DNA of 59,234 nt from Eubacteriales bacterium. Lineage in GTDB: Bacteria > Bacillota > Clostridia > Lachnospirales > Lachnospiraceae. Each line of letters opens with the position of its first letter. The first letter of the stretch is position 1. The stretch spans positions 1 through 59,234 of the forward strand of contig JAUNPU010000023.1 of NCBI GenBank assembly GCA_030536555.1, given 5' to 3'. The position numbers and the translations under genes were made by a program. This document shows positions 51,347 through 59,234 of this stretch, one piece after another. Below the pieces are notes generated by a model. The model had not been told where the DNA came from and did no database searches. It was given only the letters and a program-made list of their open reading frames with translations.

Positions 51347-52366
51347 TTATTTGTCTGTTTTTTCGGAACCCTTCAGTTCCAGCTTGCAGGGTGCCACCCA
51401 GATGGCTCTCTGCTTCTCTGCACTCTTCATGCGTTCCATCAAAAGTTTCATACCCATGCGTCCCATCTCAATCGTATCTCTGGAAACGCAGCTGAAATGG
51501 AAGCCCAGCACATCCAGCACAGGTAGATGGTCGATTCCCACCACCGCAATATCTTTTCCAATAGCGAGTCCATGTTCAATCATCGCCTTAATAAACCCAA
51601 GACTTGTTCGGTTATTACAGGTGACCATCGCATCCGGCAAAACTCCGCCTTCTACCATTGCACAGGTAAGCTCATAAGCCTTCTCCTGCGAAAAGTCTCC
51701 CTTGAGAACAAACTCTGTCGGAATCTCCAGTCCATTGGCCATCATCGCATCCTCATATCCGCGATAACGCTCGCGGGCAATCTTTAACTGCATGTCACCC
51801 TGAATGATACCAATAGTTCTGTTACCCGCACGAATCAGACTCTCTGTCGCAATAAAACCACTCTCGTAGTTTTGATAGTACACCGTGTCCCACTGAGAAT
51901 AGTCAAAGTCACGATCGACCACTACCACCGGAACATCCAGTCTTGCCAGCGCTTCCTTCAACTTCTCCACCGACTCACGGTCCCCATAACCCATAGCCGG
52001 CGTAATAATCACGCCACGTACACGCTGCTGTTCCAATGCCGCCAGCGCTTTCAGTTCCTTTTCCCCATTGTTCTGCGTATCACAGCAGATAATGGAAAAA
52101 TCATTCCTGTCTGCAACCTCATTGATTCCTTTCAGCACTTCACCGAAAAATGTATTGTCAATCTCAGGAATAATAACACCGATCGTACTTCCCTCTTTTT
52201 TCGAAAGCGTAACGGCTGCTGCAGATGGTCGATATCCATATTCCTGAATCACTTTCTCGATTCGTCTTCTGGTCTCCTCATTCACATATCCGTTGTTATT
52301 CAACACACGTGACACCGTAGATTTTGAAACTCCAGCTAACTCTGCCACTTCCTTAATCGTCAGCAT
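51347..52366 (-). CDS. LacI family transcriptional regulator
   Basis: 339 residues. N-terminal HTH (TIKEVAELAGVSKSTVSRVL) with hinge helix (RPSAAAVTLSKKE), then the sugar-binding core. Divided from the sugar ABC operon by operator O1, with O2 in its own leader and O3 further upstream, so it should control both itself and the operon. The effector is unknown. Confidence 0.95.
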   Translation of the reverse strand: MLTIKEVAELAGVSKSTVSRVLNNNGYVNEETRRRIEKVIQEYGYRPSAAAVTLSKKEGSTIGVIIPEIDNTFFGEVLKGINEVADRNDFSIICCDTQNNGEKELKALAALEQQRVRGVIITPAMGYGDRESVEKLKEALARLDVPVVVVDRDFDYSQWDTVYYQNYESGFIATESLIRAGNRTIGIIQGDMQLKIARERYRGYEDAMMANGLEIPTEFVLKGDFSQEKAYELTCAMVEGGVLPDAMVTCNNRTSLGFIKAMIEHGLAIGKDIAVVGIDHLPVLDVLGFHFSCVSRDTIEMGRMGMKLLMERMKSAEKQRAIWVAPCKLELKGSEKTDK

Positions 52367-52379
52367 CTTGCACCTCCTC

Positions 52380-52401
52380 GATGTGGTACCGTTCCCTCAT
52401 C
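52380..52401. promoter_or_regulatory. LacI-type operator O2 in the lacI leader
   Basis: Palindrome centred on CG (52390/52391): ATGTGGTACC facing GTTCCCTCAT. It shares the GTGGnACCGnTCCC core with O1 and lies just downstream of the lacI start of transcription, so autorepression is likely. Confidence 0.75.
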
Positions 52402-52411
52402 TCGTATCATT

Positions 52412-52440
52412 ATAATATCATTGCATTTCTCATATGTCAA
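52412..52440 (-). promoter_or_regulatory. Promoter of the lacI-type gene
   Basis: On the minus strand: -35 TTGACA (52435-52440), 17-bp spacer, -10 TATTAT (52412-52417). Confidence 0.8.
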
Positions 52441-52533
52441 GCCCATATTTTCGTTATTTTTTAGTCATTTTTACAATAATATATAAAAAGTCCTTGCTCT
52501 TCTTCTTCGTTTGACATATCAAATCCGTATTTT

Positions 52534-52553
52534 TTATGGAACCGCTATCACAT
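52534..52553. promoter_or_regulatory. LacI-type operator O3 (remote)
   Basis: TATGGAACCGCTATCACATC (52535 onward) matches O1 at 16 of 20 positions, centred on the same CG. It is about 130 bp upstream of the lacI promoter and could allow looping with O1 or O2. The surrounding 52441-52579 region has no gene. Confidence 0.65.
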
Positions 52554-52579
52554 CTTATTTTATCAACCTTATCATTATA

Positions 52580-52617
52580 ACAGGGATGACATGATTGTGC
52601 AATCATGCCATCCCTGT
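52580..52617. terminator. Long near-perfect inverted repeat after the DapF-like gene
   Basis: ACAGGGATG-A-CATGATTG (52580-52597) faces CAATCATG-C-CATCCCTGT (52600-52617), 17 of 18 pairs. On the minus strand it follows the DapF-like stop by 36 nt, but there is no T-run. The same DNA also contains TTGCAC-17-TATAAT (52602 to 52574) reading toward O3, so it may be a promoter-proximal palindrome instead. Confidence 0.6.
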
Positions 52618-52653
52618 CGAATGTTCTTTTTCGAATATTTTTCTAATATTATC

Positions 52654-53511
52654 TCACAGCGCCTTCAGCTGCTGGCTCAGCTCCTCACCCAACATCATCC
52701 GTGCCACATACCGCACATCACCGGTCATCAGCACTGTTCCGTCTTCCTCTATCTCAATCTCCATCACGCCGCCCGGCATCTGCACGTAGGTCTTCGAGTC
52801 CACCAGTCCCAGCCGGTGTGCCACTCCTGCCGCCGCACAGCAGCTGGTGCCGGATGCCAGCGTATAGCCTGCCCCCCGCTCGTAGGTCTCAATCTCAATA
52901 TGCGTGCGGTCAATCACATTCATAATGGTGGTGTTGATCCGCTGCGGGAAGCACTCCGCCATCTCCGAATACCGCCCGATGCGGCAGACAATCTCCTTGG
53001 AAATCTCCTTCAGGAAAATCACACAGTGGGGATTGCCGATGGAAACACAGGATGCCTTGTAAGGAATCTCATGGAATACCATGGTCTCATCGATTACTTC
53101 CCGCCGTCTGCCGGTCACCGGAATCTTGTCGCTCCAGAATGACAGCTTGCCCATGGAGACTGTCAGCTTGCCGCCGGTCTCCGTCAGGAAGTCCACCTTC
53201 ACCGGTCCGCCTGCAGTCTGAATCGTCACGTGCTTCTTCTCAATGTATCCGCTGTCCTTTAAGTATTTCGCATAGATGCGGATGCCATTTCCGCTCTGCT
53301 GCGCCAGACTTCCATCCGGATTCCAGATGCGCACATCCTCGCCGCCCTGACCGAACAGCGGTCCCTCCAGGATACCGTCCGCTCCCACACCAAAGTTCCG
53401 GTTACACAAAAGCCGCACCCGCTCCTCATTTAACGGAAATGGATTCCGCTCCGGATTATACACCAGATAGTCATTGCCAAGTCCATGATATTTTTCAACT
53501 GTAATATTCAT
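52654..53511 (-). CDS. DapF-like protein with both catalytic cysteines replaced by serine
   Basis: About 285 residues, clear DapF fold: KYHGLGNDYLVYN, NFGVGADGIL, VSIGNPHCVIF and RGAGYTLASG. The two catalytic positions that are Cys in DapF (CGNG and CGTG) read QSGNG and ASGTS here, so normal racemase chemistry is unlikely. I recall similar proteins annotated as DapF in other Firmicutes, but no function. It might be a dehydratase, an isomerase or a binding protein. ATG at 53511 has GGAGG 8 nt upstream. Stands alone. Confidence 0.88.
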   Translation of the reverse strand: MNITVEKYHGLGNDYLVYNPERNPFPLNEERVRLLCNRNFGVGADGILEGPLFGQGGEDVRIWNPDGSLAQQSGNGIRIYAKYLKDSGYIEKKHVTIQTAGGPVKVDFLTETGGKLTVSMGKLSFWSDKIPVTGRRREVIDETMVFHEIPYKASCVSIGNPHCVIFLKEISKEIVCRIGRYSEMAECFPQRINTTIMNVIDRTHIEIETYERGAGYTLASGTSCCAAAGVAHRLGLVDSKTYVQMPGGVMEIEIEEDGTVLMTGDVRYVARMMLGEELSQQLKAL

Positions 53512-53657
53512 ACCAGCTACCTCCCGCTCTCTTCCCACGTCTCCTTCTATTAAACCATCACTTTCCTGCAATTAATATCACATTTGTGCTTTCTTTATTG
53601 CAGATTGTGCTGTATGATAGAAGCAGAAAACCAGTTCCAAAAAAAGGAGAATCATTC

Positions 53658-54605
53658 ATGAGCCAAACCCCAGAAGCAGCTTTCTCAGCCCTATCTGCAC
53701 TGTCCCCTGCCCAGGCAGCCCCTTCCGGAGCCCCACTGCCCCACACCCCGGCAGCTCCGTCCGCCGGAAAGCGCGGCTACTTAACCGACGATTTCCGTCT
53801 GTTTCATCTGACTGACGTCGGAAAGCAGGAATATGAATTCCACTACCACGATTTTGACAAGATCATCATCCTTCTGACAGGCTCCGTGACCTATCTGATC
53901 GAGGGACGCTCCTATGAGCTGAAGCCCTACGACATCGTCCTGGTCAACCACAATGAGATTCACCGGCCACTGATCGACCGGGAGGTTCCCTATGAGCGGA
54001 TCATCGTCTACCTGTCCCCCGGATTTCTTGCTTCCTACCGGACCGCAGACTACGACCTGTCTGACTGCTTTGAAAATGCGAGAAAGACCCGCTCCCATGT
54101 ACTTCGCATGCAGAATCCCCAGCACCGCTCCCTGTTTCAGACCATCAAGAAGCTGGAAGCTGCCAGCAGGGAAGGCGGCTACGCCGACACCCTGTACTGT
54201 CAGGTACTTTTCCTGGAATTTCTGATTCTGCTGAACCGGACCGCCCTCAGCCGCAAGCTGGAATACCCGGATACGCCCCAGTCTGACAGCCGGATTCTGG
54301 ATATTATGGACTACATCCTGGCGCACTTAAGCGAGCCTCTGGATATTGATCTGCTTGCCGACCGCTTCCACTTCAGTCGCTATTACCTGATGCGGCTCTT
54401 CAAGCAGCAGACCGGCTGCACTCTGGCACACTACATCACCAGTAAGCGGCTGCAGGAGGCAAGAGAGCTGCTGGGAACCGGGCTGCCGATCACGGAGATC
54501 TGCTACCGGTGCGGCTTCCAGAACTATTCCACATTTTCCAGAGCCTACAAGGCGGAGTTTCACCAGAGTCCCCGCAGCACCCGCCACAGAGATGCTACCT
54601 GCTGA
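53658..54605 (+). CDS. AraC family transcriptional regulator with N-terminal cupin
   Basis: About 315 residues. A Pro/Ala/Ser-rich leader (about 5-35), an AraC-type cupin (about 50-140; FHYHDFDKIIILLTGSV), and a C-terminal double HTH (about 215-310; DIDLLADRFHFSRYYLMRLF, ITEICYRCGFQNYSTFSRAY). ATG at 53658 follows AAGGAG. Abuts the convergent KdpE-like gene. Targets unknown; it is divergent from the DapF-like gene. Confidence 0.93.
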   Translation: MSQTPEAAFSALSALSPAQAAPSGAPLPHTPAAPSAGKRGYLTDDFRLFHLTDVGKQEYEFHYHDFDKIIILLTGSVTYLIEGRSYELKPYDIVLVNHNEIHRPLIDREVPYERIIVYLSPGFLASYRTADYDLSDCFENARKTRSHVLRMQNPQHRSLFQTIKKLEAASREGGYADTLYCQVLFLEFLILLNRTALSRKLEYPDTPQSDSRILDIMDYILAHLSEPLDIDLLADRFHFSRYYLMRLFKQQTGCTLAHYITSKRLQEARELLGTGLPITEICYRCGFQNYSTFSRAYKAEFHQSPRSTRHRDATC

Positions 54606-55304
54606 TCACCCCTCCTTCATCCGATACCCCACACCGATCTCCGTGTAGATATAATGGGGCTCCGCAGGATTCTTCTCCAGCTTCCTGCGGATATTCGCCA
54701 TGTTGACTCTGAGAATCTGATTGTCCGTATCCGCATAGGGTCCCCAGATTTCCTTCAGAATAAAGTCATAAGTCAGCACCTTCCCCGCATTCTTCGCCAG
54801 CAGCGATACCAGCTTGTACTCAATCTGAGTCAGGTGGATGTCCTCCCCTTCCAGCGTCACCAGACGTTTCTCAAAGTCAATGGTCAGCTCATCGCAGGTA
54901 TACGTCTGCGTCTGAGTCTTCTGGCTTCCCGCCTGGTTGCTGTGGCGCAGTGCAGTACGAATCCGCGCCAGCAGCTCCTCGGAACCAAATGGCTTCGTAA
55001 TGTAGTCATCCGCCCCCCGGTCAAGCGCCGTCACCTTCTCCCGCTCCTGAGTCCGGGCGGAGATCACGATCACCGGCACCCCGGAGAATCCCCGAATCCG
55101 CTCCAGCACATCCATACCGTCAATATCCGGCAGTCCCAGATCCAGAAGAATCAAATCCGGATGGTGGGACGTACACATGGAAAGACCTGACATCCCGTTC
55201 ATGGCACGAAGCGCCTTGTAGCCATTGGATATCAGAATCGTCTCAATATAATTCCCTATATTTTTCTCATCTTCAATAATCAGCATCGTCTGTCTGTTCG
55301 TCAT
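54606..55304 (-). CDS. KdpE-like OmpR-family response regulator
   Basis: 232 residues. Receiver with acidic IIEDEKN, phospho-Asp in LILLDLGLPDIDG, and KPFGSEELL. Winged-helix output (LTQIEYKLVSLLAKNAGKVL; YIYTEIGVGYRM). The layout matches KdpE. It follows the KdpD-like kinase after a 136-bp gap filled with tandem repeats. No kdpFABC genes are in the window, so the potassium link is by family only. Confidence 0.92.
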   Translation of the reverse strand: MTNRQTMLIIEDEKNIGNYIETILISNGYKALRAMNGMSGLSMCTSHHPDLILLDLGLPDIDGMDVLERIRGFSGVPVIVISARTQEREKVTALDRGADDYITKPFGSEELLARIRTALRHSNQAGSQKTQTQTYTCDELTIDFEKRLVTLEGEDIHLTQIEYKLVSLLAKNAGKVLTYDFILKEIWGPYADTDNQILRVNMANIRRKLEKNPAEPHYIYTEIGVGYRMKEG

Positions 55305-55339
55305 AAATTCTCCCCTTTTCCTGCCATGCTCTTTCCTGG

Positions 55340-55453
55340 CTCATACCTGATTCACAGGCATCCTGCTCACACCCGGTCTCCAGGCACCCGCCTCACCTGA
55401 TTCCCAGGCATCCGCCTCACCCGGTCCCCAGGCTTCCTGCTCACACCCGGTCC
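55340..55453 (-). repeat. Tandem copies of the KdpD-like kinase 3' end
   Basis: Units of 26, 26, 24 and 24 nt begin at 55340, 55366, 55392 and 55416, and a partial fifth (55440-55453) contains the last codons and stop of the kinase gene. All start CTCAC or CTCAT and contain CCAGGC or ACAGGC. They fill the gap between kinase and regulator genes. Confidence 0.82.
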
Positions 55454-56565
55454 TCTGCCTCCGCCTCTTCCCACTGCAGCGGCAGGGAAAATGCAAACTC
55501 TGCCCCCTGGGACCGGTTCAGCGCCCAGATCTCTCCCTGGTGCGCCATGACAATGGTCTTGCATATGGTCAGCCCGATTCCCATGCCCTTATGGGAGTCT
55601 CCGCTTCCGCTGCTGTCCACTCCGGCTCCGTCGAAGATCGTATTCAGCCGCTCCGGCGCGATACCCTTGCCGTAATCCCTTACGTGAAATACCACCTCAT
55701 CCGGCAGCTTCTCCACATACAGGTCAATGTCCTCCTCCGAATCCGAGTGGTACACCGCATTCTCCAGCAGGTTGATGATGACCTGACCGATCAGCACCGG
55801 ATCCATGGGCACCATCAGGAACTCATCGGGCACACGGACGCGGACTTTGGCATCCGGTAACCGCTTGCGAAACCGCTGCACCGCCCCCGCCACCACTTCC
55901 TCCAGCGGCTCCGGGCTGGTGGTCACTCTGGCGTCCTCCATCCGGATCCGGGTCACCGACAGCAGATTCTCCACCATATTCAGCAGCCAGTCCGCATCCT
56001 CCCGGATATTGGCAACCATTTGCGTCTTTTCCTGACTGGTGAGCCGGTCACCGCTCTCCTCGTAAGCCTGCGCCATACCAATGATGCTGGTCAGAGGCGT
56101 CCGCAGATCGTGGGACACCGCCCGCAGCAGATTGGCACGCATAGTCTCCTTCTCCGCCTCCATCAGAAGCTTCTCCCGCTCATTTAAGAGCTGACTCTGC
56201 TTCTTGAAGTTGGTAGTCATGGTACTGGTGATAGTCGAGACCACCATCATCCCCAGAAACGTCACCGGATACCCGTCGATGGTAAAGTTCAGATTCATAT
56301 AGGGATAGGTAAATACATAGTTGACACACGCCACACCGATCAGGGCGGCAATGATCCCCGGCACATAGCCTGTGGTATAGCGCGCAATCAGCATCACCGT
56401 CAGCACATAGATGATCGCCACGCTGGTAGAGTTGCGGCTGTAGTGGAAAAATACAACGGCGACCGCCGTAGACACCCCCAGCAAAACCCCCGTAACCAGA
56501 ATATTCTGAAGCAGGGTCCGTCTGGACATCTGCTCCGTCCTTCCATGCCTTCGTTTCTTCATCAT
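55441..56565 (-). CDS. KdpD-like sensor histidine kinase lacking the N-terminal KdpD/Usp region
   Basis: 374 residues. It begins with four membrane segments of the DUF4118 type (about 20-115), then a coiled linker, HisKA with phospho-His in AVSHDLRTPLTSII (about 155), and HATPase (NLLENAVYHS; GKGIAPERL; GMGIGLTICKTI). Full KdpD carries about 400 extra N-terminal residues that are absent here, so it is a short form. Pairs with the KdpE-like gene downstream. Confidence 0.92.
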   Translation of the reverse strand: MMKKRRHGRTEQMSRRTLLQNILVTGVLLGVSTAVAVVFFHYSRNSTSVAIIYVLTVMLIARYTTGYVPGIIAALIGVACVNYVFTYPYMNLNFTIDGYPVTFLGMMVVSTITSTMTTNFKKQSQLLNEREKLLMEAEKETMRANLLRAVSHDLRTPLTSIIGMAQAYEESGDRLTSQEKTQMVANIREDADWLLNMVENLLSVTRIRMEDARVTTSPEPLEEVVAGAVQRFRKRLPDAKVRVRVPDEFLMVPMDPVLIGQVIINLLENAVYHSDSEEDIDLYVEKLPDEVVFHVRDYGKGIAPERLNTIFDGAGVDSSGSGDSHKGMGIGLTICKTIVMAHQGEIWALNRSQGAEFAFSLPLQWEEAEAEDRV

Positions 56566-56587
56566 CCCGCCTCTCTTCCGTCACATA

Positions 56588-56624
56588 CAAAATGGGACAG
56601 AGCGCAAGTCAGTCTCTGTCCCAT
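56588..56624 (-). terminator. Terminator of tpiA
   Basis: ATGGGACAGAG (56592-56602) pairs with CTCTGTCCCAT (56614-56624). On the minus strand TTTTG follows. Confidence 0.85.
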
Positions 56625-56685
56625 TAATTTTACATCAAAATTTCGTCTTTGACTATAAAGTTTCTGTTACAATTCCGAAATCTGA

Positions 56686-57438
56686 TTACTTATTGTAGTT
56701 TACGATAGCACCGAAGTCAGGCTTTAAGGAAGCGCCGCCTACCAGACCACCGTCGATGTCTGCCTGTGCGAACAGCTCCGGAGCGCTGGATGCAGATACA
56801 GAACCGCCGTACTGAATGCGGATTGCTGCTGCAGTTGCCTCGTCATAGATCTCGCCGATGCATACGCGGATAGCTGCACATACTTCCTGTGCCTGCTCGG
56901 TGGTAGCCACCTTGCCGGTACCGATAGCCCAAATCGGCTCGTAAGCGATCACTGCGGTCTTCGCCTGATCTGCGGTTACGTTCAGGAAAGCAATCTTGAT
57001 CTGCTGACGGATCCAGTCGATGGTGATGCCCTGCTCTCTCTGAGTCAGAGACTCGCCACAGCAGATAATCGGGGTCAGATCATGCTCAAATGCCTTCAGC
57101 ACTTTCTTGTTGACAGTCTCGTCGGTCTCTGCGAAGTACTCTCTTCTCTCAGAGTGACCGATGATCACATACTTCACGCCTGCATCAACCAGCATGTTCG
57201 GAGAGATCTCGCCGGTGTAAGCGCCCTTCTCCTCAAAGTACATGTTCTCTGCACCGATATTGATGTTGGTTCCCTTTGCTGCCTCCATAGCCGGAATGAT
57301 GTCGATAGCCGGTACGCAGAATACTACGTCCACTTCATCGTTCACTACCAGCGGCTTTAAGGTCTCGATCAGAGCAACTGCCTCTGAAGGAGTCATGTTC
57401 ATCTTCCAGTTACCTGCGATAATTTTCTTTCTTGCCAT
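56686..57438 (-). CDS. tpiA: Triosephosphate isomerase
   Basis: 250 residues. Interconverts dihydroxyacetone phosphate and glyceraldehyde 3-phosphate. N-terminal GNWKMN with catalytic Lys, His in [11 protein letters not shown], catalytic Glu in [12 protein letters not shown], and the phosphate loop [12 protein letters not shown]. Follows pgk by 30 bp in the gap-pgk-tpiA order. Codons are those of highly expressed genes. Confidence 0.98.
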   Translation of the reverse strand: MARKKIIAGNWKMNMTPSEAVALIETLKPLVVNDEVDVVFCVPAIDIIPAMEAAKGTNINIGAENMYFEEKGAYTGEISPNMLVDAGVKYVIIGHSERREYFAETDETVNKKVLKAFEHDLTPIICCGESLTQREQGITIDWIRQQIKIAFLNVTADQAKTAVIAYEPIWAIGTGKVATTEQAQEVCAAIRVCIGEIYDEATAAAIRIQYGGSVSASSAPELFAQADIDGGLVGGASLKPDFGAIVNYNK

Positions 57439-57468
57439 GTTACTGTTCTCCCCTCAGTTTTATGATGA

Positions 57469-58695
57469 TTATTCCTTGTCGTCAGCTGCTGCTACGCCCG
57501 GAAGCTCCTTGCCCTCTAAGAATTCCAGGGAAGCGCCGCCGCCGGTGGAAATGTGGCTCATCTTGTCTGCGAAGCCTAACTGGTTAACAGCTGCTGCGGA
57601 ATCACCGCCGCCGATGATGGTGGTAGCGTCGGTCTCAGCCAGTGCTTTTGCCACTGCGATGGTACCTGCTGCCAGAGTCGGGTTCTCAAATACGCCCATC
57701 GGTCCGTTCCATACTACGGTCTTGGCAGTTGCTACAGCCTCTGCGTACATCTTCGCGGTCTCAGTACCGATATCCAGTCCCATCATATCATCCGGGATTG
57801 CATCAGCTGCAACGTTCTGTACTTCGATCGGTCCGTCGATCGGATCCGGGAATGCTGCTGCGATGGTGGTATCAACCGGAAGCAGAAGCTTCTTGCCCAG
57901 CTTCTCAGCCTTCTCCATCATCTCCTTGCAGTAGTCTAACTTGGTTTCGTCAACCAGAGACTTGCCTACGCCCTTGCCCTGTGCCTTTAAGAAGGTGTAA
58001 GCCATACCGCCGCCGATGATCAGGGTATCGCACTTCTCCAGCAGGTTGGAGATAACGTTCAGCTTGTCAGCAACCTTTGCGCCGCCCAAGATTGCTACGA
58101 ACGGTCTTACCGGATTCTCTACTGCATTGCCCAGGAAGTCGATCTCTTTCTGCATCAGGTAGCCAACTGCGTTGGTGCCGCCCTTTGCGGAAATGAACTT
58201 GGTTACGCCTGCAACAGAAGCATGTGCTCTGTGGGAGGAACCAAATGCGTCACATACATAGTCATCAGCCAGGTCAGCCAGCTCTTTGCTGAACTCCTCG
58301 CCGTTCTTGGTCTCTTCTGCACCGCGGAAACGGGTGTTCTGTAAAAGAACCACATCGCCGTCCTTCATCTCGGCAACAGCCTTGGTAGCAGCCTCGCCGG
58401 TTACATTGTAATCTGCTACGAATACAACGTCCTTGCCCAGCTTCTCAGACAGACGTACAGCAACCGGTGCCAGGGACTCACCCTCGTTCGGGCCATTCTT
58501 AACCTTGCCTAAGTGAGAGCACAGAATCACTTTTGCACCAGCGCCGGTCAGCTTCTGGATGGTCGGCAGTGCAGCCACGATACGGGTCTCGTCGGTGATC
58601 ACACCAGCCTTTAACGGTACATTGAAATCACAGCGAACCAGGACTCTCTTGCCCTGTAAATCTTTTAAATCATCAACACTCTTCTTGTTTAACAT
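57469..58695 (-). CDS. pgk: Phosphoglycerate kinase
   Basis: 408 residues. Makes ATP from 1,3-bisphosphoglycerate. N-terminal [14 protein letters not shown]-type substrate loop region [20 protein letters not shown] (usual GRP is replaced), and the C-terminal nucleotide site [15 protein letters not shown] with [15 protein letters not shown]. The GRP to GKV change at SHLG is noted but is within family variation. AAAGGGG precedes the ATG. Confidence 0.98.
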   Translation of the reverse strand: MLNKKSVDDLKDLQGKRVLVRCDFNVPLKAGVITDETRIVAALPTIQKLTGAGAKVILCSHLGKVKNGPNEGESLAPVAVRLSEKLGKDVVFVADYNVTGEAATKAVAEMKDGDVVLLQNTRFRGAEETKNGEEFSKELADLADDYVCDAFGSSHRAHASVAGVTKFISAKGGTNAVGYLMQKEIDFLGNAVENPVRPFVAILGGAKVADKLNVISNLLEKCDTLIIGGGMAYTFLKAQGKGVGKSLVDETKLDYCKEMMEKAEKLGKKLLLPVDTTIAAAFPDPIDGPIEVQNVAADAIPDDMMGLDIGTETAKMYAEAVATAKTVVWNGPMGVFENPTLAAGTIAVAKALAETDATTIIGGGDSAAAVNQLGFADKMSHISTGGGASLEFLEGKELPGVAAADDKE

Positions 58696-58781
58696 CGTAT
58701 GATATCCCCTTTCCTGTTGTACAGAAAGAACCTGTCAGTCCCTCTGCGGTTACTCTTGTATACAATATTTTTATATACATA

Positions 58782-58815
58782 GAAAAGGGCCCGGTCCATT
58801 TGCGAGACCGGACCC
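58782..58815 (-). terminator. Terminator after gap
   Basis: On the minus strand GGGTCCGGTC pairs with GACCGGGCCC (one G-U), followed by TTTTCT. Located between gap and pgk, so the two may be partly separated. Confidence 0.85.
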
Positions 58816-58816
58816 C

Positions 58817-58899
58817 TAATGAGTCTATGGAAGTTCTTTTCGGCTACGCCTCAAAGAACGGCTTTCGCACTAAATTCGTGCTTTGCACTCATTAAGTGC
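58817..58899 (-). ncRNA. Possible three-way-junction structured RNA downstream of gap
   Basis: An outer stem TAATGAGT (58817-58824) / ACTCATTA (58887-58894) encloses two hairpins: GTTCTTT/AAAGAAC (58833-58859) and GCAC/GTGC (58867-58881). A competing hairpin GCACT/AGTGC (58885-58899) would break the outer stem. It lies between the gap stop and the terminator, so it would be part of the gap 3' UTR or a processed RNA. No known family is recognised. Confidence 0.45.
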
Positions 58900-58907
58900 T
58901 CAATGCC

Positions 58908-59234
58908 TTATGCCAGCTCAGCGAAGTATTTAATGGTGCGAACCATCTGGCTGGTGTAGGAGTTCTCGTTGTCATACCATGAAACAACCTGTACCTCGTA
59001 CAGATCATCAGCGATCTGAGCTACCATGGTCTGAGTTGCATCGAACAGAGAACCGAATCTCATGCCGATAACGTCGGAAGATACGATCGGATCCTCGTTG
59101 TAGCCGAAGGATGCAGAAGCTGCTGCCTTCATAGCTGCATTGATGCCTTCCTTGGTAACGTCTGCGCCCTTAACAACTGCGGTTAAGATGGTGGTGGAAC
59201 CGGTCGGTACCGGAACACGCTGTGCAGAACCGAT
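58908..59234 (-). CDS. gap: Glyceraldehyde-3-phosphate dehydrogenase (partial, C-terminal part)
   Basis: The last 108 residues of type I GAPDH are inside the window; the start lies beyond 59234. Visible are [35 protein letters not shown] and [15 protein letters not shown], all standard. It oxidises glyceraldehyde 3-phosphate with NAD. It heads the gap-pgk-tpiA glycolytic unit. Confidence 0.97.
   Translation of the reverse strand: MGSAQRVPVPTGSTTILTAVVKGADVTKEGINAAMKAAASASFGYNEDPIVSSDVIGMRFGSLFDATQTMVAQIADDLYEVQVVSWYDNENSYTSQMVRTIKYFAELA

Overview
The window looks like a chromosomal segment of a low-to-mid GC Firmicute, most likely a Lachnospiraceae-type gut Clostridium. This is inferred from strong AGGAGG ribosome sites, many monoderm-type lipoproteins, and the gene set (YesM/YesN two-component pair, YerC, DUF1836, ANTAR next to glnA, secreted flavin reductases). 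Species cannot be fixed from sequence reading alone. There are no rRNA or tRNA genes, no CRISPR array, and no integrase or transposase that I can see.

Layout. 1-312: an intergenic array of phased inverted repeats. 313-7072: pcrA, ridA, a small coiled-coil protein, a MalY-type C-S lyase with a DUF401 transporter, and a DUF1836 regulator. 7182-18041: a visibly AT-richer block. It holds an eight-gene operon (peptide-type binding protein, two permeases, two ATPases, RidA-like protein, threonine-synthase-like PLP enzyme, COG3964 amidohydrolase) behind a near-consensus sigma-54 promoter, with a sigma-54 activator gene next to it. 18291-24145: yerC, a second copy of the repeat array, a Cof-type HAD phosphatase, an ECF S component, a P1 peptidase and a Na/Pi cotransporter with a Pho-box-like element. 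24146-30429: a second dipeptide/oligopeptide ABC operon ending in a degenerate cyclophilin. 30725-38372: an orphan NMT1-like lipoprotein and a pair of secreted FMN/FAD reductases flanking a YesM/YesN two-component system. 38428-46656: cytidylate-kinase-like protein, D,D-carboxypeptidase, polysaccharide deacetylase, amidase, dapF, an ANTAR regulator, glnA and a GNAT. 46622-52366: a LacI-regulated ribose-type ABC cluster with three matching operators. 52654-59234: a DapF paralogue with both catalytic cysteines replaced by serine, an AraC regulator, a KdpE/KdpD-like pair, and tpiA-pgk-gap (gap runs off the window).

The most unusual signal is the pair of intergenic arrays at 72-224 and 18794-19058. 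Both are built from an alternating 8-bp core (TTGGACAA / TTGTCCAA). Five successive cores have identical start-to-start spacing in the two arrays (21, 31, 62, 31 bp), although the DNA between them has largely diverged. Every interval is close to a whole number of helical turns, and one pair shows a matched two-sided base change. I know of no named element that explains this. Other points worth attention are the sigma-54 operon, whose enzymes suggest release of an amino acid followed by PLP elimination and RidA imine hydrolysis; the Ser/Ser DapF paralogue; a possible three-way-junction RNA after gap; a promoter-proximal terminator and leaderless upstream ORF at glnA; and a recurring pattern of tandem repeats at or just after gene 3' ends (pcrA, oppD, the ECF gene, the KdpD-like kinase, yerC).
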